A DNA stretch of 64,000 nucleotides from Suillus spraguei (lineage: Eukaryota; Basidiomycota; Agaricomycetes; Boletales; Suillaceae), in NCBI GenBank assembly GCA_016800925.1, contig JABCPU010000072.1, forward strand, positions 124,001 to 188,000. Reading direction: 5' to 3'. Every line of letters starts with the position of its first letter. Within the stretch, counting starts at the first letter, position 1. Both the position numbers and the translations under genes were made by a program. The notes below the pieces were generated by a model. That model saw only the letters and a program-made list of their open reading frames with translations, did no database searches and had not been told where the DNA came from. Shown piece by piece: positions 57,985 to 64,000 of this stretch.

Positions 57985-59601
57985 CAGTGGCTCAAAAAAC
58001 TGTCCGCATGTTTTGACATTTTTCACTATCTATGATATTGTGTGAGAATGAACAAATTCCTCAAGGACATACTTATACCACATTGTAGTATGGCTTCAGG
58101 GCTTTTATTTGAGCCCTACACCGTGGGAATCGGCGGAGATATGGTGGAGATATAAGGCTTATAAAATGATGACTCATGTGGACAGTTTTTTGAGTGTATA
58201 TTAAAACTATATAAATCATTATTTATGACACCATAAAAATCATGCCACTATTATATAAATTATAAAGTGGTGTCATTATGTTATTTTATGACTATATCTA
58301 ACTATATAAACCAGAATATCTCATGTATCATAGTCATAATCACCATGAAAGCCATCTCCTCTGCTCAAAGAGATAATATCCTCTCTCTGTCTTATGCTGG
58401 CCTCTCTGCTCGCCAAATTTCCTCTAGAACTGGAGTATGCAAGTCCACTGTGGCCAAGTTCATCAAAGAAAGCCACCCAGACAAGGAAAACTCTTGTGGA
58501 GGACGTCCATCCAAGCTTACCTCTACTGACAAAAGGGCTATTATCCAACATATCACTACAGGAAAGGCTGATAATGCTGTCCAAGCCACCCATTATATCA
58601 ATTCCACCATCACTACCCCTGTCTCTTCACAAACTGTGAGGAATGTTCTCAAGGCAGCTCATCTCAAGGCAGTAACAAAGAAGAAAAAGCCTCTTCTCTC
58701 CATCAAACATAGGCAGAGAAGACTAGCCTTTGCCTTAGCTCATCAACACTGGACTGTAGAGGACTGGAAGCATGTTATATGGTCAGATGAGACCAAAATC
58801 AATAGGATTGGGTCAGATGGGAAGGTGTATGTATGGAAAAAGAAGGGAGATGGCCTAACAGACAGAGAGGTTAATGGGACTGTCAAGTTTGGAGGAGGTT
58901 CTTTAATGGTATGGGGCTGTATGGGATGGAATGGTGTGGGAATGCTTGCTGAGGTTGAGGGGAAGATGAATGCTGAGCAGTATGTGGACATTTTAAATGA
59001 CCACTTGCTGCCTAGCTTGGCAGAATCAGGGATTGATGAAGAAGATATCATTTTCCAACAGGATAATGATCCCAAGCACACATCCAGAAGAGCTAGGGAA
59101 TGGTTTGAAGAACATAACATCAATGTTCTTGACTGGCCAGCACAGTCTCCTGATGTCAATGTCATTGAACATCTCTGGGGAACACTCAAGAAAAAGCTTC
59201 AAGCCTATGAAAACCCCCCTAAAGGAGTATGGGAGCTTTGGGAGAGAGTAGCAGTGGAATGGGGGAAGATCACAGCTGAGGATTGCCAGAAATTAATTGA
59301 GAGTATGCCTAGAAGGATAGAGGCAGTAATTAAAGCCAAGGGAGGTCATACAAAATACTAGAATACCTGGTTATTACTGTAAAATACTTGAGTCAAAAAA
59401 CTGTCCGCATGAGTCACCATTTTGTGAGCCTTGTATCTCCACCATATCTCCACCGATTCCCACGGTGTAGGGCTCAAATGAAAGCCCTGAAGCCATACTA
59501 CAATGTGGTATAAGCATGTTTTTGAGGCATTTGTTTGTTCTCACACAATATTATAGATAGTGAAAAATGCCAAAACATGCGGACAGTTTTTTGAGCCACT
59601 G
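57985..59601 (+). mobile_element. Tc1/mariner transposon, full length
   Basis: A 1617-bp element begins CAGTGGCTCAAAAAACTGTC and ends with the reverse, flanked by duplicated TA (57983-57984, 59602-59603). The terminal inverted repeats are about 210 bp. Each is itself bounded by an outer motif CTCAAAAAACTGTCCGCATG and an inner, oppositely oriented copy (CATGTGGACAGTTTTTTGAG on the left). It encodes one uninterrupted transposase. A rearranged copy lies at 24443-26047. Confidence 0.95.
58345..59361 (+). CDS. Tc1/mariner transposase (DD34E), intact
   Basis: The preferred start is MKAISSAQRDNILSLSYAG (338 codons), which places the helix-turn-helix (LSARQISSRTGVCKSTVAKF) at the usual distance. An in-frame ATG at 58267 would add 26 residues of low-complexity leader. 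A second DNA-binding helix set follows GGRPSKLTSTDKRAI. The catalytic triad is complete: WSDETKIN, FQQDNDPKHTS and SPDVNVIEHLWG, with 34 residues between the second Asp and the Glu. There are no stops or frameshifts and no intron is needed. The protein could act on its own ends and on the related ends at 24443 and 26047. Confidence 0.93.
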   Translation: MKAISSAQRDNILSLSYAGLSARQISSRTGVCKSTVAKFIKESHPDKENSCGGRPSKLTSTDKRAIIQHITTGKADNAVQATHYINSTITTPVSSQTVRNVLKAAHLKAVTKKKKPLLSIKHRQRRLAFALAHQHWTVEDWKHVIWSDETKINRIGSDGKVYVWKKKGDGLTDREVNGTVKFGGGSLMVWGCMGWNGVGMLAEVEGKMNAEQYVDILNDHLLPSLAESGIDEEDIIFQQDNDPKHTSRRAREWFEEHNINVLDWPAQSPDVNVIEHLWGTLKKKLQAYENPPKGVWELWERVAVEWGKITAEDCQKLIESMPRRIEAVIKAKGGHTKY

Positions 59602-60132
59602 TATCATCTGCAAAAAAGACAAGCAAACACCAAAAATATCTAACAAGAGTTAAAGCAATAAAAATAAAGGAAATAATACATGACTTACCTTGAGATGGTA
59701 TCTGAGGAACGCTGGAATCATTCACCAAGATGGCAAGTTGAGAGTCCTGTTACATAGGCATATAGAAATATACCCAGTTGCTCCTCTATTGTCACGCCAT
59801 TGCGAGACTGAGTGAATCCATTGTCTTTGAGGACTCTAGTAAGTGTGTTGAATACCTCTAAGCTGACACCAAGGTTGTGTTTGATTCTGTCTGGGTGGCC
59901 CGTGAGGAGCTCACACACCCATGCATGACTGGTCAACGCTGACATGTGGTATGGGATATGAGTGGTGGGAGATAAGAATAAGAGGTTGTACATATATACT
60001 ACCTGGGTTACAACACAAGTTATAATTACAACCAGACGACAGCGGCACTCCCTCTTGTGCTGCCAGAGAGTGAGAGCGATCTGCTGGTTAGGGTACATAC
60101 TGGTGGTGCTTATCTGCGCCTTTGGTATCATG

Positions 60133-60228
60133 GGAACCTGGGTCTCCCATCTGGTCATGTGATACCATCACATGACCTTCAAATTTATATTTTCTTTCAA
60201 TTTCAAATTTTGGTGTCCATACAGAGCC
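60133..60228 (-). repeat. Harbinger right terminal inverted repeat
   Basis: Mirror of 44131-44230, ending TGGTGTCCATACAGAGCC directly before the TTA duplication. It overlaps the N-terminal end of the transposase reading frame, so the true start codon may be a later methionine such as the one before SALTSHAWVC. Confidence 0.85.
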
Positions 60229-60231
60229 TTA

Positions 60232-60895
60232 TGTTGGCAAAGGGAAGCAGCGTGAGCATGTTATTAACCAATACACTTGTCCCACAGACAAAGAATTGTG
60301 AAGCTCAGAGCCTGCAGGCCTCGCAATTTGACCGAGAACCTATCAATGTATGAACCCCTTGAAGCTGCTCAGGAATACACGAAGAAACAACCAATGGAGG
60401 CTGAGTTTGAAGTTTGCGAGTCAGTTCATAGGCAGTGTAATGCCAAGGAAGCTTCACCGGCTACATGATCTACTGCAATGAAGGTAGTGAGAGGACTCAG
60501 AGGAGGGGGTTTACGCAGAGCACAATATAATTAGCATTTCGAACATGTCCAAAGGCACAACTTGCCATGGAGTAAATATCAATGTTGCATCAACAATTTG
60601 CACAGGGGCTAAGACCAGTTAAGATGGACCTCTTATTAAAGACTAGACATGGTAAACACCTCAGTCTCAATGGAACGGACTGAATCAAGTACCTAGACAC
60701 GGTAAACACTAGTACAAGTAAGTGTTAGCGGCTAGTTACTACGGCGAGATAATAGAACAAACGTACCCTCAGTCTCGATGGAACGGACTGAGGGAAAAGA
60801 CGATACAAGAACAAAAACGAATATATAATAGTCCGGTTTGGATTCCTGTTAGTTGCACTCCGCGTCGCGTCATCGCGTGCACTCGTGCACCAACA
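60232..60895. other. Non-coding DNA between Harbinger and Copia remnants
   Basis: Contains 60588-60632, an inverted match to 608-646. It also has short duplicated motifs CTCAGTCTCAATGGAACGGA (60659) and CTCAGTCTCGATGGAACGGA (60769), each followed by CTGA, and TAGACATGGTAAACAC/TAGACACGGTAAACAC. These look like remnants of nested LTR sequence. No gene recognised. Confidence 0.5.
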
Positions 60896-60956
60896 CTGTT
60901 GGAAAGCACAACGCTCAGTGTTGGTGAACAACGACTGTATTCACAATCTAAGTACC

Positions 60957-61231
60957 TGTTGGAAAGCACAACGCTAAGGTAACTCTAAGTAAGTGTGAAA
61001 CAAACAACAAGACAAGTGAGACGCGTACCTCAGTGTTGGTGAACAACGACTGAGGGACGCAGGGAGCAAGAAGACAAGGTATTTGAATGCTACAAGATAC
61101 GGGGCTCAAAGAGCCGGAGAAGTCAGTGACCATGCGGCGTCAAGCGTGACACATGTGATACGAAGTGGCAAGGTTGAACGATAGCCTAAAGCAATGTTAA
61201 TCAGTCCAAGACTGAAACCCCAGCTCCAACA
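60957..61231 (-). repeat. Copia 3' LTR (about 275 bp)
   Basis: On the minus strand the LTR runs TGTTGGAGC...GCTTTCCAACA, with matching TGTTGG/CCAACA ends. It is preceded by a polypurine tract GGCGGGTTGAGGGGGTG just after the pol stop codon. A second copy of its terminal 19 bp, TGTTGGAAAGCACAACGCT, lies at 60896, suggesting an adjacent LTR fragment (60896-60956). Confidence 0.7.
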
Positions 61232-61238
61232 CACCCCC

Positions 61239-62835
61239 TCAACCCGCCACAAGTGAGAGTCCTGCACGATGCGCAATGAATGTAGGACGCGGAAGAACCT
61301 TGGTGAAGATGTCGGCACTGTTGCAATGTGTAGAGACCCAGATGGGTAAGAAGGTGCCGGCTTCGATATGTTTGCGTATGAAATGATAGCGTAGATCTAT
61401 GTGTTTCGTGCGAGTGTGGTTGGCAGCCTCTGTCGACAACGCGATGGCGCCTGTGTTATCAGCATAAAGTTTGAGAGGCAGGGTGAACACGATATTCAAG
61501 CATTCGCAGAATGATTTAATCCATAGGCCGTCCTGGATTGCTCCTGTCAGTGCCATATACTCTGACTCCACCGACGACAATGCCTGAGTGTTCTGCTTCT
61601 TCGCCGCGTGTGAAACAGGACCCCCATGGTAGTACCAGATGTACCCGGTGATGGAGATGCGGTCTTCTGGGCACGTGGCCCAATCGGCATCGCTGAAGCC
61701 ATGAATGGTGGTGTCTGCATTCTTTTCTCTGTAGTGTACGCGGTAGGACAAGGTACCAGAGAGATAGCGAAGGATGCGTTTTGCAGCAGCGTAGTGATGG
61801 AGCTCGGGGGAGGAATTATGCTGAGACAGTTTCATAACAGTGAGGGCAATGTCAGGGCGAGTGTACATTGCGAGGTAGAGCAATTCCCCGACGAGTTTGC
61901 GATATTCGGTTGGAAGATTGTTGATGTGAGGGTGGGTGTCTGTGTCTCGTCCAAAAGGAAGAGCGGGGTCCATGGGGAGTGATACAGGATTGCATTGGCG
62001 AAGCCCATGCTCTTCGAGTAGGTAGACTATGTACTCCTGCTGATGCATCCATAACTCTCGAGTAGCGCGTGAATGAACATATTGGACGCCCAAATGCTTG
62101 ACAACTGGCCCTAAGTCTGCGATACCGAAGCGATCTGCGATGCGACCCTTGATCCAGTCGAGGAACTTGCGATTGTTGCAGCCCGCAAGGCCGTCATCGA
62201 CATGCCATGCGATGATGCAGATGACGTGCACCCCCTCACTGTTGACGTGGTCGTACACGAAGACAGCATAGTCTGCCTCGCAACGCAGGAAACCCAGGTG
62301 AATGAGCACTGCACGCAGGAGTTCATACCAGTCGTATGCAGCCTGTTTCAGTCCGTAGAGCGAAGACAGAAGATGGCATACCAAGCTTTCCCCGTTCTCG
62401 AAGCCTGGTGGCTGGCGCATGTACACATCTTCGCGCAGCTTGCCCCACAAGAAGGCACGTTTTGCGTCGAAGCTGTCAATCTCCCAATCGTGGGCTGCTG
62501 CATGTGCGGAAAGGAGTTGAATGGATGATGGGCGTGCGACAGGTGCGAATGTCTTCCCGAAGTCGATGCCTGGCACCTGCGAGAACCCCTGCGCGACGAG
62601 ACGAGCTTTGTACACAGGCCCACCTTTTGCATCCTCCTTGAACTCAAGAACCCATCTACATCCTATCGCCCTGCGCCCCTCCGGAAGCTTCACCAACTCA
62701 TACACATTCATCTCCGACATTAGGTTAATCTCCTTGCGCATGGCACTGAGCCATTCGTTCGCGTCCGAACGTTGCATTGCCTCGTCGAAGGTGGAAGGTG
62801 GGATCTTCATATTGTAGTCCGCAGTGAGAGGATTC
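61239..62835 (-). CDS. Ty1/Copia pol fragment: reverse transcriptase and RNase H
   Basis: An open frame of over 520 codons carries the Copia order. Reverse transcriptase has EAMQRSDANEWLSAMRKEIN, WVLEFKEDAKGGPVYKARLV, QVPGIDFGKTFAPVARPSS, DSFDAKRAFLWGKL, VYMRQPPGFENG and SLYGLKQAAYDWYELLRAVL. The catalytic box is AWHVDDGLAG, where HVDD replaces the common YVDD. RNase H has GFSDADWA, SSVESEYMALTGAIQDGLW, ADNTGAIALS, HTRTKHIDLRYHFIRKHI and NSADIFTKVLPR. The frame is open up to 62835, where a Gypsy LTR cuts it. Gag, protease and integrase would lie beyond the Gypsy element, outside the window. Confidence 0.92.
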
Positions 62836-63309
62836 TGTTACAATCATACGTGCCCCTATTCATTTTCTACTTCATTTACCTTGTACATTACGTAACATGA
62901 CTCTGACTCATATGCTCAACGCATCTGTACTATAGTTGCCTTCCTTCTTTGGATACACACTTACATCCTCACGCCTCTCTTGGTCTGTGCGCACATATTG
63001 GCCTATTTAAGCACAGTGTACTTGTAGTAGATTCTCTACTTTAATCTTACTTGGTTTTACCTGGAATCTCCTTCGCTTAGGTCTCCAACCTAAGTCGTCT
63101 TGAATCGTCTCTAAGTCTAAGCACTCCTTAGCCTTAGTCTCTATTCTCGCGGATACCTCTTTGACTTGTCATTGAGGCTGAACCCTTGATCGTACAAAGA
63201 ACGCGTTTCTTGTACTTTCACCTTGTTCTCTTTTGAACATTGTAAGAACTCCCAGCAGACCGTCTGTGTCTTTTCACTGTCGCTGGTGACGCCACCCCAG
63301 TTCGTAACA
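62836..63309 (+). repeat. Gypsy 5' LTR
   Basis: Starts TGTTACAATC and ends AGTTCGTAACA, with matching TGTTAC/GTAACA ends. CTATTTAAGC near 63003 could be its TATA box. The sequence directly after (AAAGATTAAAGTGG) is where a primer-binding site would lie, but I cannot match it to a tRNA. Confidence 0.8.
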
Positions 63310-63511
63310 AAAGATTAAAGTGGATTTTTGATCGTCGACTATCCAGTCTTCGACCCTGAACCCTGATCGCTTAGATCAGCAGACTAGCGTACGCGTACGC
63401 TGAGCAGATTGTCAAGAGGAAACCCCCTGACAGAAGAAAAGCCCTGACGGACAGCAAGACAGCGCGTGTAGGCACCGAGAAAGTATAACTCATCAGAAGA
63501 ATCATCAACCA

Positions 63512-64000
63512 TGTCGTCGACCAAAGAATTCGAATACAAGATCGGCCAACCGACTGGTTTTGATGGAGATTGTGATAACTCTCGCGAGTTTATCCAGTCG
63601 TGCAATTTGCACTTTGACATCAATGAAAAGCTTTACACCACCGACAAGCAGAAGATCATCTACATAACATCCTTCATGACCGAGAAGAATGCCAAATCTT
63701 GGAAAGAACAGTTCCTTGAACACGCCCAATCTACCGACACTTCGGGACAAAAAGTTGGTTATGGGACGATGGTAGATTTTATGAAGAGCTTCAAAGAAGC
63801 ATTCGAACCGGTGGATACTAAAGGAACCGCGCTCACAAGGCTTAGAGACCTCAAACAAGGAACTGGAGATCTCCACACCTACGTCGCTGATTTTGAGGCA
63901 CTTGCAGCCAAGGCTCAGATCACTGACAACGCGACGAAGATCCAGTTCTTCCAAGACGGCCTTAATTGGGGTATCCTTACAAAGCTTTTCAATACAAGAG
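63512..64000 (+). CDS. Gypsy Gag (retrotransposon gag domain), 3' partial
   Basis: An open frame of 163 codons has no stop before the window edge. It starts MSSTKEFEYKIGQPTGFDGD, then has the capsid-like pattern FIQSCNLHFDINEKLYTTDK, KIIYITSFMTEKNAKSWKEQ, MVDFMKSFKEAFEPVD, LTRLRDLKQGTGDLHTYVAD and IQFFQDGLNWGILTKLFN. This is the usual Retrotrans_gag arrangement in basidiomycete Gypsy elements. The ATG follows about 200 bases of leader after the LTR. Confidence 0.88.

Larger units (their letters stand above)
57123..60158 (-). pseudogene. PIF/Harbinger transposase (DDE_Tnp_4 type), split by a mariner
   Basis: The N-terminal exon (59718-60158) has HAWVCELLTGHPDRIKHNLG, GVTIEEQLGIFLYAYVTGLS and then a stop in HLGE-stop-FQRSSDTIS, where family members have arginine. 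After an intron the coding sequence is cut by the mariner at a TA within TFYNAQVWLP. Downstream are DCIGAIDSTHIHVYSAHKD (first catalytic Asp), NMRNRKGFLSQNYLFICDFD, GWDGSVSDAALW, LLADAGFGSCDTLLVPYRGV (second Asp) and YHLKEWCQANIA. A last block (57123-57440) ends the protein with WRILQLLPEYNMDIQAHIHI and CALHNFIHRYN. Both the premature stop and the insertion disable it. Confidence 0.88.
44131..60228. mobile_element. PIF/Harbinger transposon carrying several nested insertions
   Basis: The terminal inverted repeats are about 95-100 bp. The left starts GGCTCTGTACGGACACCAAA, and the right, reversed, starts GGCTCTGTATGGACACCAAA; both continue through GGTCATGTGATGGTATCACA. The element is flanked by the typical 3-bp duplication TTA (44128-44130 and 60229-60231). 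It carries the two genes expected of the family: a Myb/SANT-like protein (+) and a DDE transposase (-). Of its 16.1 kb, about 13.1 kb is later insertions: 45148-56672 in the Myb-like gene and 57985-59601 in the transposase. The original element was therefore about 3 kb. Confidence 0.92.
62836..64000 (+). mobile_element. Ty3/Gypsy retrotransposon, 5' end (runs off window)
   Basis: Inserted into the Copia pol gene. It begins with a 474-bp LTR (62836-63309) and continues into gag on the plus strand. The five bases before it, GATTC, should be repeated after its 3' LTR, beyond the window edge. Confidence 0.85.

Overview
The window looks like a chromosome segment of a filamentous basidiomycete, most likely an Agaricomycete. 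Host genes are split by many GT-AG introns of about 45-80 bases. The mobile elements (KDZ, Harbinger, CACTA, hAT, Tc1/mariner, Copia, Gypsy) and the DUF6533/DUF6534 membrane-protein families are all characteristic of that group. I ran no database search; every name rests on motifs read from translations.

Bases 1-19.8 kb are mainly host DNA. In order: a degenerate tandem repeat, a DUF6534 membrane protein (-), a tRNA-Val(AAC), the pH-signalling gene palC (+), a decayed copy of the 3' end of a HAD hydrolase gene, the HAD hydrolase itself (-), two neighbouring membrane-anchored glutaredoxin-type genes (+; the second has lost its catalytic cysteine), a two-copy tandem duplication of about 0.5 kb, and acetoacetyl-CoA synthetase (-).

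Bases 19855-30613 form one large KDZ DNA transposon with nearly identical terminal inverted repeats of about 797 bp. It carries three minus-strand genes whose reading frames all look intact: a CxC1-type KDZ transposase and two accessory genes. A palindromic Tc1/mariner derivative sits inside it at 24443-26047.

Bases 30.6-42 kb return to host DNA: two small unidentified ORFs, the ER-shaping GTPase gene SEY1 (one extra A in an A7 run breaks its frame), a second tRNA-Val(AAC), a Helitron helicase relic, unidentified coding fragments and a DUF6533 membrane-protein gene.

Bases 42-64 kb are a nest of mobile elements. An internally deleted hAT (42149-44116, 8-bp target duplication) is followed three bases beyond its target duplication by a PIF/Harbinger element (44131-60228, TTA duplication). 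The Myb-like gene of the Harbinger is split by an LTR-like insertion (5-bp duplication GGCAG), which appears to hold a CACTA element, which in turn holds three fragments of a non-autonomous inverted-repeat family. The Harbinger transposase gene is interrupted by an intact Tc1/mariner (57985-59601). The window ends with a Copia pol gene (-) cut by a Gypsy element whose LTR and gag gene start run off the right edge.

The host genes do not form an obvious pathway cluster. The biological interest lies in transposon dynamics: an apparently complete KDZ unit, an intact mariner transposase able in principle to act on the palindromic copy, and at least four levels of nested insertion that can be ordered in time by their target duplications.
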